DNA from: Euglena gracilis
Lineage: Eukaryota > Euglenida > Euglenophyceae > Euglenales
DNA length: 64,000 bases
Reading direction: 5' to 3'
NCBI GenBank assembly: GCA_039621445.1
Contig: CP154957.1
Location: 10,224,409-10,288,408, forward strand
Position 1 is the stretch's first letter, and the number at the start of each line of letters is the position of its first letter. This document shows positions 48,085 through 59,391 of the stretch, piece after piece. The position numbers and the translations under genes were made by a program. Below the pieces are notes generated by a model. The model had not been told where the DNA came from, did not search any database, and saw only the letters and a list, made by a program, of their open reading frames with translations.

Positions 48085-48354
48085 AGCCATAATCTACATG
48101 CCCCCCCCGGGGGGGGCATGTAGATTATCTAGGGGGTCAAAATAGTTTTTTTGCGTTAATGATGGAATAGGGTTAGGTGCGCGACTTAGGGTTAGGGGTA
48201 GGCCTAACTTATAGACGGGTGTTCGGTGTACAAGTTAGGCCTAACCCTAAGCCTAAGTCGCGCACCTAATCCTATTCCATCATTAACGCAAAAAAAGTGC
48301 CCCCCCCGGACACTACATGCCCCCCCCCCCGGGGGGGCCATGTAGATTATGGCT
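48085..48354. mobile_element. Near-perfect 270-bp fold-back (MITE or hairpin element)
   Basis: The ends AGCCATAATCTACATG and CATGTAGATTATGGCT are inverted. Inside, TTTTTTGCGTTAATGATGG, AGGTGCGCGACTTAGG and TAGGCCTAACTT are mirrored almost base for base, with a short spacer near 48215. At both ends a nested palindrome, CATG plus C8 G8 plus CATG or similar, occurs (48098-48120 and 48316-48342). It sits within TATATA simple repeat, which hides any target duplication. Confidence 0.85.
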
Positions 48355-48426
48355 GCCATACATATATATATATACATATATATATATATATGTATATATA
48401 TGTATATATATGTATTTCATTTGCAG

Positions 48427-48732
48427 CCCTTTTTTTGGCGATTTTGGGGCCGAGTGTGGTGGGCCCCATTCCGCCCACCTCCAGTCCCGCCCGCATCACA
48501 GGCTGCGAAGGCCAAGCCCGGCCCCGGGGACGCCACCGGCCGGCCACCCGCCGCTGCCGACGGCCTGGCCGCCGCCTCCCGGCCAGGCAAGGCGGGTCGA
48601 CGGGCAGGACCCACCCCCGGCGCTGTGCTGCCTGTGTCCCGAGAGCTGGAGGTGGACGCCCACGTGTCCGCGGCGTATGGGGGTGTGGGGCTGGCCCAGC
48701 CGCGGAGGTCGTCGCTCACCCCTGCACAGGGC
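48427..48732 (+). CDS. Exon, Ala/Pro/Gly-rich, unidentified plus-strand gene
   Basis: Follows TTTGCAG (48420-48426); an alternative acceptor is CACAG at 48501. The frame reads AAKAKPGPGDATGRPPAAAD, then ELEVDAHVSAAYGGVGLAQP. The end is near GCACAGGGC|GTAGCC. This is the first clear exon of the long plus-strand gene or genes that run to the right edge. No domain recognised. Confidence 0.5.
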
Positions 48733-49328
48733 GTAGCCTTTTGCAAGTGTGGCGGGTACCACCAAGTGTGCGGACCTCGCAATTTGTGTTGATATCCCCC
48801 CGTGGCAGTGAAGTTTGTCATTGCAGTGCCCCTACCGCTTTGCACGGCCTTCCGGCACCGGAGTGCCTTGGCCAAACCTGGCACTTTGGCCATGTGCTCC
48901 CCTTGGTGGACGGATCTGGATGCCTCCCTGGGGTGGGTTCGGCCTCGCCTTAAAAAAATTCAGCCTGGCCATATGGGTCACTGGAGTCATTGCATTTTCA
49001 TGTCACACACCACATCTGGCATCATTACGCATTTCACCGTCTTTGGCATCACCACAGGTTGAGGAACACAACAACTGACATTAACACACTCCATTGGTGG
49101 AGGGTGACTGCTTTTCGCTCAATCCTCAACCTTTCTGGGGGTGACAACAAAAACGAAGCACAAAAAGCCCAGAAGAATCCCATTTTCGTCACTTTTTCGA
49201 CCCACAACCAGAAAGGCACTCTTGAGGGGTCGTGCCTGGCTGCCCAAGCACTCCAGGGCCCTCTACGACCCCCCTCCCCCCGGTGTGGCCATATTCAGCA
49301 TATGACCTCTCGCCGGTGTGTCCTCCAG

Positions 49329-49537
49329 AGCTGACCCCTGCCCCTGGCCCGCAGCAGCGCCTTCGCCGGCCCTCGGCGCCCGCCGACCGGCGGTCCCACT
49401 CCAACCCCGCCCGCTACGGGTCCCCGACGGGGTCGCCGCCCCTCCCCGCTGCAGACCCCCGATACCGGGCCCCCTCGCCGGTGTACCAGGTGGCCATCCC
49501 GGACGACGTCCCCATGCTGCGGGCCGTGCAGGCGAGG
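49329..49537 (+). CDS. Exon, unidentified plus-strand gene
   Basis: Acceptor TCCTCCAG, donor GCGAGG|GTCAGT. The frame reads LTPAPGPQQRLRRPSAPAD, then RYRAPSPVYQVAIPDDVPML. The second half, with alternating hydrophobic and acidic residues, looks like ordered protein. Ends in phase 0. A GC donor at CAG|GCGAGG is an alternative. Confidence 0.6.
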
Positions 49538-49748
49538 GTCAGTCCCGTCCGAGGCTGTGGTGCAAGAGCAGTCATGCAAAGTACATCTGCGCTTACGTAG
49601 TTCGTTCTGTGGCGGGGTGGAAGCATTGAGAAGCGTTTCTCCCAGCTAACAGCAAGGGGGTGCTCTAAGTGAGAGGTGGCGCGAAGAGACCCACGGCAGG
49701 GTGAGTGGTCCCTAAGGCTGGTCCTTTTGGAAGGTGTGGTGGACCACA

Positions 49749-49776
49749 CACGCGCGCGCGCACACACACACACACA

Positions 49777-49832
<56 letters not shown>

Positions 49833-49833
49833 T

Positions 49834-49919
<86 letters not shown>

Positions 49920-50008
49920 GCGCACACACACACACACACACAAGCACAACACAGACACACATACACACACACACACACATGCACACACACACACACACAC
50001 ACACACAC
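49749..50008 (+). repeat. Compound CA-CGCA-CA microsatellite
   Basis: CG/CA start, a long (CGCA)n core (about 49776-49918), then CA with AAGCA, AACACAG and ATACA interruptions. Lies in the intron between the exons at 49329 and about 50050. Confidence 0.97.
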
Positions 50009-50054
50009 TTTTTGAGAGTACGGTAGTGAAGTCCATTCCCCGAACCGCAAACGG

Positions 50055-50279
50055 AGGCAATGGCATGGTCCCAACTCTCCACCCACGCCGATGGGTGGCC
50101 CCTCGCCTGCCCCCGTTGCCCCCGTGTCCCCCTACCGCCAACCCCCTCGCCGCCCCCCTGACCTGCCACCCCAGGGCTCCTACATCGTCGCCCTCCCGCC
50201 ACGGGGCCCCCCGCAGCCCGGCCACCCCATGCCGCCCCCCGGCCAGCCCGTGGCCGCCCCGGAGGCCGGGGCACCCCCA
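50055..50279 (+). CDS. Pro-rich exon, unidentified plus-strand gene
   Basis: The open frame reads MGGPSPAPVAPVSPYRQPP, LPPQGSYIVALPPRGPPQPG and MPPPGQPVAAPEAGAPP, ending at CCCCCA|GTGGCG. The start is unclear; a GGAG acceptor near 50054 fits. Low-complexity proline-rich linker by composition. Confidence 0.5.
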
Positions 50280-50510
50280 GTGGCGATCAGGCTGAATTCC
50301 GCGGCGTTGCCGAGGCGCTTTCAGGCCCCAAAGGTTTCGGGGCGCGAACAGGCGGAAGTGGTTCCGCCTGTTTGGCTCCGGTGCCGAGTTTCAGATCGGG
50401 CTCGTTTTTTTGGCCCGGTGTCGGCCCACAATCGGGCAGGCCCGCCCACAGGGTGGTGTTACGTCCCGGCACTCCCGCACTCCCAGACCCCCCCTGACAT
50501 GGTTCAATTC

Positions 50511-50592
50511 AGCCTGCTGGCGGTGCGCTACCCCTCCCCCTACCCAGCCCTGCTGCCGCCCAATGACGCGAGGGCCGCCTCGCCGTACGCGC
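50511..50592 (+). CDS. Short exon, unidentified plus-strand gene
   Basis: Acceptor CAATTCAG, then LLAVRYPSPYPALLPPND and RAASPYAQ. The end is either at GCGCAG|GCATGG (GC donor) or a few bases earlier at GCC|GTACGC. Confidence 0.4.
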
Positions 50593-50879
50593 AGGCATGG
50601 ACTGGAAAGGAAAGGAACGCACATGAACAGTATTCTGAAGGCCAATCGTCCTCCTCGCACGACTTTTGAGTTGATGTTCCAGCCTTTCCTGGATCTGCCT
50701 TGCCCCCAGGCGAGTCCGTCACCTTCAGCCAGGCCCATGGGCAATCTGCATGCGATGAAGGCCAATTTCACACAGATTTTTGTTTCATTGAGGCCAATTT
50801 CATACATATTTTTTGTACCCTGCTTTTGGGGACACGCAGTTTTCTATTTTCGCAAAATAGGCTAAAATGGCATTTTTGA

Positions 50880-52740
50880 AGATGCCGTTAATGCTTCCAT
50901 TTTTTGTTTCACATTGAAGGAAAGAGGACAGTCGGCCGCAGGGGGGAGGTCAGCCAGGGGGTTTGCCTTCAAACAAGCCCAATATTATCAGCCCCTGAGC
51001 TGGATATTTCTCAAGGAGGCCGAAAAGCGACGCCCCCTTGCCAGTACAGTATAGCAAAAGGCCCGATGGATATTCAAAGGTTTTAGGTGAGGTTTAGGTG
51101 GGTGGATTTGTGGTTGTTTGGATTTTGGAAAATTCAGTGGCCTGGGGAATTTTTTCCTCCCTCCCCAGGGTCACTAACCCCCTGCCCCCAAATAAGACCC
51201 CAGGTCAACTTTTTTTTTGGGTCCATTGTTTTTATTTTATTTTTTGCATTATTTTTGGGTTTCTACTTCTTGTACTTTTGCTGAGAAATTTTGCTGAAAA
51301 AAGCTTTCATGGTCTAAAAAATAGGACGGTTTTTTTGGCAATGGGCAAAATCCTCAAAGAATACCAATTCTGCAATTTGGAAAATGTCAAAAATAATTTG
51401 TCAAAAACCACCCATTTTGGATATTTTCACAGTTCCAGGGAGGTCTATTTCTTGTCTCCCCCCCAAACTCTCAGGGGTTTTTACATATTTTTTTGTGAGG
51501 GGTACCTTTTGGATTTTGCGGAAAAGCGGCAGTGGGGTCTTATTTTTGAGAGGCCTTATTTGGGGGCTTGTTTTTTTGGCGGGTTACTGCACCAATACCA
51601 ACGCTGACACAAACCGCGCCCGCGGCCTGGCGTTGACGCCGCACCGCCGCCCGGCTACCCAGTCCGCTGTGTCTGTCCCACTGTGCCCCTGCCGTCCTGC
51701 CCTTTGCATGGCGCCTCCCAGCATGCTCTGGGGTATGAGAGCCAGGCCAGGGGAGGCGATAATGGCCACGTCCCCGAAGCGAGACCCGCCTGCTGAAAGC
51801 TTCAAAGGCTCGTCTTCTTTTTTTGGGAGCCTGCTTTTTGGGTCTCAAGGGCTGTAACATCAATCCGGCTCAGCATGCCCAGCATACGTCTGCCCATCTA
51901 CTTATATTCAACATTTGCAAAAAAAAACTTCAAGGGGAAGAAGGTATCACACTCCCTGGGGGTGACTGGAGTTAGAATCAGGTCGTGATTTTATTTATTA
52001 TTGACAGGGGGGAAGATATTTGAACTTTAGAACATACCAAAAGAAAATACTGTGGTGCACTTCAATGATTCTCCAAAAATCAGAGCATGAACCCGACCAA
52101 AGACAGTGGAACATGTAGCTCTATCCACACGTGTGGGCCGTGGAGATGAATTCAGCCTTTCCTTCGGGTCCTATTAGAATAATGCAAGCAGCAATGTCTA
52201 GGAAACCCGCAGAAAAAAAGATGGTGGAAATTCAACCGAGATTTTCAGATTCCTTTCCCTGGTCAGTTCTTGTCACATGGAGGTTTTGTGGCTGTGTATG
52301 TGACCCCTATAATCTACCACAGCAGGAACACCGAGGGCTTAACACATTGACCTCAAGCATTGCGATAAAAAGAAAATCCTTCTAATGGCAGGGGAGCACA
52401 ACCACGTCTGCCTGTCTGTCTGTTGTTATGGTTTTGCATTTTTTTGATTCTGCGAGATTTCTGCCTTTTGAGTTTTCCTTCTGTCATGTTTTTCGAGAAT
52501 CATTAAGCTTCATTTTGTCTCTTTTTCGAAAGCAAAAATGAATCACTTTTCATAATAATGTAATGTTTCAGAAGAATATATGGAAAATAACCTTATATTA
52601 CATTAAGTATTATATACATTTTATTATCATATGTCATATATCATGCGTAATTCTATTTATTATAATATATATTATATAATTGTATGCATTGTATTATCAT
52701 ATAATATCATGTACAGTCTAGATAATAATATGCATTACAA
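50880..52740. other. Intronic repeats; one weak exon candidate
   Basis: AAATAAGACCCC at about 51188 and GGGGTCTTATTT at about 51535 form an inverted pair around 350 bp, like the words at 46590-46680. A G+C-rich island at 51600-51800 is open on both strands (plus: SMLWGMRARPGEAIM) without decisive splice sites. 52560-52735 is AT-rich. Confidence 0.4.
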
Positions 52741-52772
52741 CAGCCCATTTCCCCCCATCCTTGGCCCGCCAG

Positions 52773-52981
52773 GGCCTGACGCCGAGGCGGTGCGGGCCGC
52801 CCGCCGGGCCGTCGCCCGCTCCCCGCTGCCCGGCGACGCGGGGGCCGCAGTTGGGCTCCCGCCGCAGGTGTCGCCGCGCATCCTCGGGGTGACGACCAAC
52901 CTGCACTACGTGCCGGTGGAGATCCAGTACGAGGTGGAGAGCAGCGACGCCTCGGTCCAGCAGGGGTCCCCGGAGGGGACG
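52773..52981 (+). CDS. Exon, unidentified plus-strand gene
   Basis: Acceptor CCGCCAG|GG, donor GGGACG|GTGTGT. The frame reads GPDAEAVRAARRAVARSPL, then RILGVTTNLHYVPVEIQYEV and ESSDASVQQGSPEGT. The second half looks like a beta-rich folded segment. Ends in phase 0. One of the best-supported exons of this gene. Confidence 0.7.
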
Positions 52982-53689
52982 GTGTGTGCTGTCCCACCCC
53001 CTCCCCCCACGAAGCTCACTTGTGCTTCGAAACCAGTTTGCCAAACGGGATTCCAAATCACGAAACAGGATGTGACACTTATAAGATGCCAAATTGCGGA
53101 ACTGACAAAGAATGTATATACAAAACGTGGAATATTGTTTGCCAGATGCAGCTAACAATCTCTTGGTCCGATGGCTTATGATAACGATGCTGGATGCGAT
53201 GCTTGTGAATGCAAACAGTCTGAAGACATATCCACATTTGGGGTAAAAATATGTTCACATGAATCCGCATGAGTGCCACACTTATGTATCGAACAGCAGT
53301 TGACAAACAAAACACACGTTCAATACACAGGTGTGCCATCAACATATTAAACAATGTGTGACAGAGCGATTTGCATTGTGGAAGGCTGAAGTTGATTGTA
53401 AATGCGCAATATGAAGCGTCGGGAGGAAATGCGGGGCTCCCTGCTTCTGGTGTCTCTGCAGGGGAACGGTGTTGGCCATCTGAGGGCTGCCAGAATGGAA
53501 CCAACGTACGTGTACAGCTCCATCCTCGAACCCTCCTTGGTGTGTTCGTGTTCTCATGTCTCCGCTGCCCACCGGAGGCCAAACCTCCGAATATTCCCAT
53601 TTGTCAATTATGGCCCTGCAACAATAATAGTAATAGTCCCACCATACAGTAGTTTTTGGAAGAATGAAAGTGACCCCCCGGGGGTCAGT

Positions 53690-53805
53690 AGAATTGCATG
53701 CTCCGCCTCTCCTGTTCCCCTTATTTCCCCTTGCCACCTCCCCTTAGTTGCACCACGGCTTCTTGTCTGTTTATGGCCGGCGCTAACTTCGCTTCTGGCC
53801 TTTTC
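53690..53805 (+). repeat. Dispersed repeat, inverted partner at about 60795-60890
   Basis: ACGGCTTCTTGTCTGTT and GGCCGGCGCTAACTTCGCTT recur as reverse complement at 60800-60860. The shared part lies just before the exon at 53820, where it supplies the polypyrimidine tract TTTTCCCCC, and roughly 85-145 bp before the exon at 60944. Confidence 0.7.
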
Positions 53806-53819
53806 CCCCTGGGGCAGAG

Positions 53820-53942
53820 GGCACATCCAACGTCGCCTCATTGCTCTCTCCTCCGGTTCGTTCCCCACAGCGGTCTCCAGCTCCTCCGGTGCGGCCCACA
53901 TACACCCATCACACAACTCCGGACGGGCCGGAAGCCTTCCAG
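53820..53942 (+). CDS. Exon (123 bp), unidentified plus-strand gene
   Basis: Acceptor GGGGCAGAG|GG, donor TTCCAG|GTGTTG. Encodes 41 residues: GTSNVASLLSPPVRSPQ, then Pro/Thr/His-rich and DGPEAFQ. Phase 0 at both ends, so it joins 52773-52981 directly. Confidence 0.62.
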
Positions 53943-54059
53943 GTGTTGTGCGTCCCAGCAAAATGCTTCAAGGGTGCACCAACCCACCGTGATTTATGGC
54001 AGGAGGTTTTTTTTAATTCAGTTTATTATTAGTGGTACATGGTTGTAAATTTATGAGAC

Positions 54060-55860
54060 CCACAAATAACCCCCCCAAAAATGACACCCCCCCCCCTTGA
54101 TGTGGAGCCGGATGATGGTGCCATTCAGGAAAAAGCGGAAAATTTTTTTCAGTGGATACAACATTTTTTTCACCATTTTGGACAACAATTGCACATTTTT
54201 GGAAAAAATAGGTGGTACACAACAAAAATTTGACATAAAATTTGGGATTTCACCACAATTGAAGGCTCCAAAGGTCATAGAGGCCTCCCAAAAAAGTTTG
54301 ATTCCCCCCCCCAAATATAAACCCTCCCCCTGAGGGTCACGAAATCCGGGGGGGGGGGCTTTATATTTGGGGGGTTTACCCTCTCTGACTTCATTTTCTG
54401 TCAGCCGGGGGGGGGGGGGAGTCAGAAATCTCTGGGCAGGGGCCAGTAGGGTTGGAAGGGAAAGTGGGACTCCCACTTTCCCCACCAACCCTGACAACCC
54501 TGAGCCAAGAGATCTCTGACCCCACCCTGGCTGAAGGAAAATGAGGTTGAAAATGGTGTTTGTGGCAGGGCGGTCCATAAGGGACGGGTTTTTTTTTTAA
54601 TTAAGGACCGCCCCTTAAGGACCGCCCCTTAAGGACCGCCCCCCCCAGGGCGGTTTTGGACCCGAAAAAAGTTTTCTGGCGCCTTTGGCGCCAGGTGTTT
54701 TTTTTGACCCATTTTGGGACCCATGTGCAGGCACCCATAGCTAACATGGCCTAAAATGCCTAAAATGGCCTAAAATGGGGAAATTTTTCGGCTTGACCAT
54801 GGGTGCTTGCCAAGGTTGACTGCTTGTTTTTTTTGAAACAAAAAATTTTTTAAAAAAAAAACAGATTTTTTTTTAAAAAGATCTTCTTTTTTAAAAAAAA
54901 ACATGTATTTTTTAATTTTTTTTTAAAAAAAACATATTTTTTTTAAAAAACATGTTTAAAAAAAAACACAACAAAAAATACGCCTGGAAAAAACCAAAAA
55001 CGTCACTTTTTTGATGACCAAAAAAAATGACTTTAGAACTTTTTCCTCAAAAAAAAGTCCATTTCGCAAGGAAAACTCCCTCAAACCCCCATTTTTCACA
55101 CCTTCCAAAAATTCAACATTTTCTCAAAATTTTGATTTTGACAGGTTTTTGAAGCAAAAAAAATTCCATTGAAAATCCAAAAAATTTGACAGAGGAAAAA
55201 TGTCAGTAAAATTTCACTGTGCCAAATTTTGGTCCACTTTTTTTGACCTTCGTTATTTTTCACCCCTCTCCTAAAACTACCAAATTTTCCCCTGAAATCT
55301 TTGAGATTTTTTTTGTGAAAAAAAATGTGGGTTTCCATCAAAAAAGCACCAATTTTTTCGGCTTCCAGCCCCAATTCCCCCCACCTTGGTATTTTGGGTT
55401 TCTTTTTCAAAAATTGTTCAATTTTTTTTTCAGCCCAAATCCCCCGTTTTCCCGAAATTGGTGAAAATGCTGCCCAAAATGTTGCCCAAAACTCCCCCCA
55501 AACCCAATCTTTTTTCACACCTTCTAAAGTTTCAACATTTCTCAAAATTTTGATTTTGAGAGTTTTTGGAAGCAGAAAAATGCCACTGAAAATCCAAAAA
55601 ATTTCCAAGGGAAAAATGTCAGTAAAATTTGAATGTTTCAATATTTGGTCCCATTTTTTTGACCTGCATTTTTTTGACCGCCCTCCGAAAAACTAACAAT
55701 TTTCAACCCTAAAATTTAGGAGATTTTTTTGGGAAAAAATGTGATTTTCCATCAAAAAACTATGTATTTTGGGTTCATTTTTCAAAAAAAATTTCAAAAA
55801 ATTTCCCCCGGCCAAAATCCCCTTTTCCTTATTTTTTGGTTGAAGTGTATGGGGACAGGA
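54060..55860. other. Long intron with C-rich and A/T-run repeats
   Basis: CCCCAAATATAAA at about 54310 and TTTATATTTGGGG at about 54360 form a hairpin. 54576-54650 has three tandem TTAAGGACCGCCCC units after GGGCGGTCC. 54840-55010 is an A/T-run fold-back ending AAAAACGTCA. 55090-55800 consists of repeated sentences (CAAAATTTTGATTTTGA, GAAAATCCAAAAAATTT, ATGTCAGTAAAATTT), a direct duplication of about 420 bp. 55847-55886 has the GGGACAGG...TTAAGGACCGCCC terminus. Confidence 0.6.
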
Positions 55861-56022
55861 TTTTTTTTTTGCTTAAGGACCGCCCTGGTTTGTGGGCCTG
55901 ATGATTGTGCAATCGTGTGCCATTGTCAACTGCCTTTCTCACATGGCTCATGGTGGACCTTGCCATGCTTTTGTCTGCGCACCATCTACCCTGGCTGTCG
56001 GGTCCTGCCCTGCACATTTCAG

Positions 56023-56094
56023 GGCCCAGCGGCGCTGATGTTTCGGCTGAACGGCGCGTTCGTCGACAGCAACTATGAGTCCGCCTCGGAGGGG
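56023..56094 (+). CDS. Exon (72 bp), unidentified plus-strand gene
   Basis: Acceptor ATTTCAG|GG, donor GAGGG|GTGTGC. Encodes 24 residues: GPAALMFRLNGAFVD then SNYESASEG. Phase 0 at both ends. Confidence 0.65.
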
Positions 56095-56569
56095 GTGTGC
56101 GATGTCGCTCACACTGCCTCCAATGAAACACAGTCGAATTCAAGGAACCCTTCAGGTCTTCAGGTGCCCAACAAGCTCGGACTGGTGCGAATGGTTTGGC
56201 ACCAGCAATTTGCCCGCTTGCCCACACAAGGGAAATGTTGTCTATGGAGAAGTTACATTGGCGCCACAGCAATTTGTCTCATTGATTGGTTTACACCACA
56301 GGCAGTCCTGGGGTCAGGCACAGTGTGTGCCTGACCCCCCCAGACCCACCTCTGGGGGGGGGGATGGAAGTGACTTGCTGGTTTCTTTTCAAAGTCACGA
56401 GTGCCGGGGTCATTAAGAGATGGCATGGTTGGCACACCAACACCCAGCAGGGGAGTGTGTCAGAGGTTTGCCAGAAACAAGTGGCAACCTCCAGATCTCG
56501 CGAAGCGAAGCCCTGGCCGCGCAGCACCAGCCGGTCTCCCTCATCTGACACCGTCCTCTTTCCCTGCAG

Positions 56570-56680
56570 GAGGAGGAGAAGGGCACCCCACCCGCCGGGC
56601 TGCGGATCGCCGACCCCTCCCCGATGTCGTCCGTGGTGGACGTCCTGGAGGACCCCCCAGGCAGCCGCGATGAAGCCCCT
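56570..56680 (+). CDS. Exon (111 bp), unidentified plus-strand gene
   Basis: Acceptor TCCCTGCAG|GA, donor GCCCCT|GTGACA. Encodes 37 residues: EEEKGTPPAGLRIADPSP, MSSVVDVLEDPPGSRDEAP. Phase 0 at both ends. Acidic and Pro-rich, as in neighbouring exons. Confidence 0.65.
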
Positions 56681-56819
56681 GTGACACGAATGAGCGTGGC
56701 GGGGCGCGAGTGATTCAGCCATGTCCAAACACTGTGCATCAATACGGTGGAGGCGTGAGTGTGGGCGTGGCTGAGTGTGGGCTTCTGGGTGACCATAGGT
56801 GCTTGGCTGGGATCCGCAG

Positions 56820-56855
56820 GAGCAGCCGCGCAGGCCGTCGTTCGACCCTCTGCAG
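56820..56855 (+). CDS. Micro-exon (36 bp), unidentified plus-strand gene
   Basis: Acceptor ATCCGCAG|GA, donor CTGCAG|GTGCGT. Encodes EQPRRPSFDPLQ. Phase 0 at both ends. Confidence 0.55.
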
Positions 56856-57207
56856 GTGCGTCATGAGGCCATGGCGGAGGCCTTTTTATGCATTTTTTCA
56901 AGCTCAATTGCACAGGAGTCCAACTGATTGCTTGAGAAACAGTTTGACTGAGAAGAAGCCCCGGATGACAGTGGACGGATGCTTGCAATTTCGCATGGCG
57001 GGGAAAGTAAGAGTATTTTTGCTCATGTCGATTGACCCCAAACAGCAGTTTGCAGGCAGTTTTATTTGTGCCTGCCAGGCGGATGTGATGCGGTGTGAGG
57101 AACAAACAGCCAAGTCCCCCAAACCTGGTATTTGTACTGGACTGTGCCATCTCGAACCGCGGTAACGTGAGACTCTGCCGCCCCCTGCTCCTTCTGTCTC
57201 CTCACAG

Positions 57208-57313
57208 GACATCCGGCCGGTGCTTCAGCTGGAGCAGCGCTCGCCCCTGCGGAACTTCACCATCCACACCACCCTGCGGACCTCCCCAGCGCGGCAGCCG
57301 TCCCCAGGCCAGG
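57208..57313 (+). CDS. Exon, unidentified plus-strand gene
   Basis: Acceptor CTCACAG|GA. The frame reads DIRPVLQLEQRSPLRNFTIH, then TTLRTSPARQPSPGQ. The end is uncertain: a GT follows at 57314, but that leaves phase 1 while the next good exon (58747) starts in phase 0. Confidence 0.6.
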
Positions 57314-58509
57314 GTTTGCCGGCCGTGCCGCGAGGAGGTTTCTTCGGCACTAAAGCCGAAGAGTTTTCCCTTGTGAATTATGATGGTGGGTGGGGGGGGG
57401 TCGACCCCCACCAGCCTTTTCCAGTATGGCACTGTCCAGAAGATTGCTGCTTTTTTTTGGGATTTTAACAGGTATCTCCCAAGGACCACCAAAGTGACAC
57501 CAAAATGGCTTCAGTAAACATTGTTTGCTTTTATCATAATCGTTTCCTGCCTCACGGCCGTCTGTTGATGACGTCCGGTTTTCTTTCTTTTACAAAGCAC
57601 GGGGCTGCATGCCCCCCCCCCCCTTTCGACTGAGTGCCAGGCCCTGCCAGAGGGTCCACGGCGCCTGACCGGGGAGCTGAGGGCAGAGCAGGGCTGCAGT
57701 ATTTCGGGCCAGCCCACGGGTCAACGTTCCCCCTGGCGCCCCCACGGCAAGTCACCGCCCTGGGTATCCAGGCAGCTGCTGGGAACCTGTGGGCAGTTTT
57801 TTTTTTGGTGGGGGGCATATGGGCTTTGTGTTCATTTGTACCCATATGCATCCAAATAAACAAAATGTTTCCTATTAGGGAAAGGCACACACACGAGGCA
57901 TCTCCAAATGGCACCCCCCGGATCAGTCTGTCACATTCAAATCACACAGTGTGGGCTCCACGACCTACAATCATTTAGTTATTGTCCAACCCCCCTGGGC
58001 GAGAAGGTGGCTGAATGTTATTTTCCCTCCAGAGTGACCGACTTGTTTCCGCCCCAAACTCCCCGCCAGGGGTGGGGGGTCGGAGGAGACTGAGCAATAG
58101 CGGTGCCAGAGGAGATGATATTTTTTGAGCCATTTTTTTTTCAGTCTTGTGGCTGTTTTCCCTGGATCCAGAAGTGGCCAACCCCCTTCCTCGCTGGTGA
58201 CTGGGTGGTCTTCTAGAGAAAAGTGAGTGGAACAGTGGAAGTGACTACCGGGGGGGGGGGTCGAAGGGGTTGTATAGTCCATGAGGGGATGTATGCACCG
58301 GGTAACATTATTTTTAAGGCGGCTTTTTTTTTTTAAAGAGAATTGCGGTATTTTGAAGCATTCTGAGGTTTTCAGGGCTTTAAGGCACCTTCATAAGTAG
58401 TGCACAACATGCACAAGGTAGCCGCCCCCCAGAGTTAATTAAGTGAGCAGTGGTTTTGTGAAGGGGGGGGGGGGGGGTGGTCCAGACCCCCCCTCCCCGC
58501 TCACTTGTT

Positions 58510-58700
58510 GGACCTGCACTTCTATTACAAGCGCAGGGTCCAAATAAAAGCGCACCCCCCACCGCCGAAGGCAGCGGTCGGCTACAAGCGCACCCCCCAT
58601 TTCGATGGTATTTCCAAAGGAAATCAACAAAAATCATGCAGGTAGGGTCCAAATAGAAGCGCACCCCCCGCCGCTGGAGGCGGCGGTCCGCTATAAGCGC
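58510..58700 (+). repeat. Direct repeat GGTCCAAATA(A/G)AAGCGCACCCCCC
   Basis: Two copies (about 58530 and 58648), each followed by a CCGCCG(A/C)(A/T)GG.GGCGGTC segment and then CTA(C/T)AAGCGCACCC. C-rich sequence next to CAAATA, as in other elements here. Confidence 0.7.
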
Positions 58701-58746
58701 ACCCGTGCTTCCACCAGGGGGGGGTTTACCCTGCCCCCCCCCCCAG

Positions 58747-58890
58747 GACCAGCCGCCGCCTGCCGCGGAGGGGACGAAGAGCATCCGGGCCTCCGTCATC
58801 ACCGCGCTGGACGACGAGGCCCCCCCTGCCGCCCACCCGCCCCCGTCCGTGGGGCATGGCTCGGAGCCGGAGGGGCCCCAGGAGCAGGCG
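58747..58890 (+). CDS. Exon, unidentified plus-strand gene
   Basis: After a C-run and AG, the frame reads DQPPPAAEGTKSIRASVITA, LDDEAPPAAHPPPS and GSEPEGPQEQ. Ends near GAGCAG|GCGTCT (GC donor) or two bases later. A stop follows if unspliced. Confidence 0.58.
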
Positions 58891-59391
58891 TCTTTTTAAC
58901 TCGGAAGGCCCATCCGGCGAGTTCCGGGCTGGGACCCCCTCAGGGGGGGGGTCCCAACCGGAGGCCGGGTGTGAAGTGCCAGAAAATTCTTCAGGCAAGA
59001 GGTGGGGGGACCCCCTTCCTCAAAGGCAGGGTATTAAGTGAGTGTTGGTTTTGTACAGGGGAGGGAGGGGAGGGGGGTCCAACCCCCCCCCCCCAGGGGG
59101 TCCAGACCACCTCCCCCAGGGCCATGGGGGGTCCAGAGACCACCCCATAGAACCAAGGATTTTTTTTATCCCCAGCGCTTCGCGCCAGCAAACTTGTGTT
59201 TTTATCATCTGTTTTTGTCAATTTGGAGAAAAAATCGCCTGAAAACGCAATTTTGGGTACTTTTTGAAGCCCCTCAAATTCTTTTCCGGCGCTTTGTGCC
59301 GTTTTTTTTTTTTACCTTGGGAGGAAGGGGGTCTGGGACCACCCCCCTCCCCCCCCTCTCATGTAACACCCTGCCCGGGGGTTTTAAGCAG

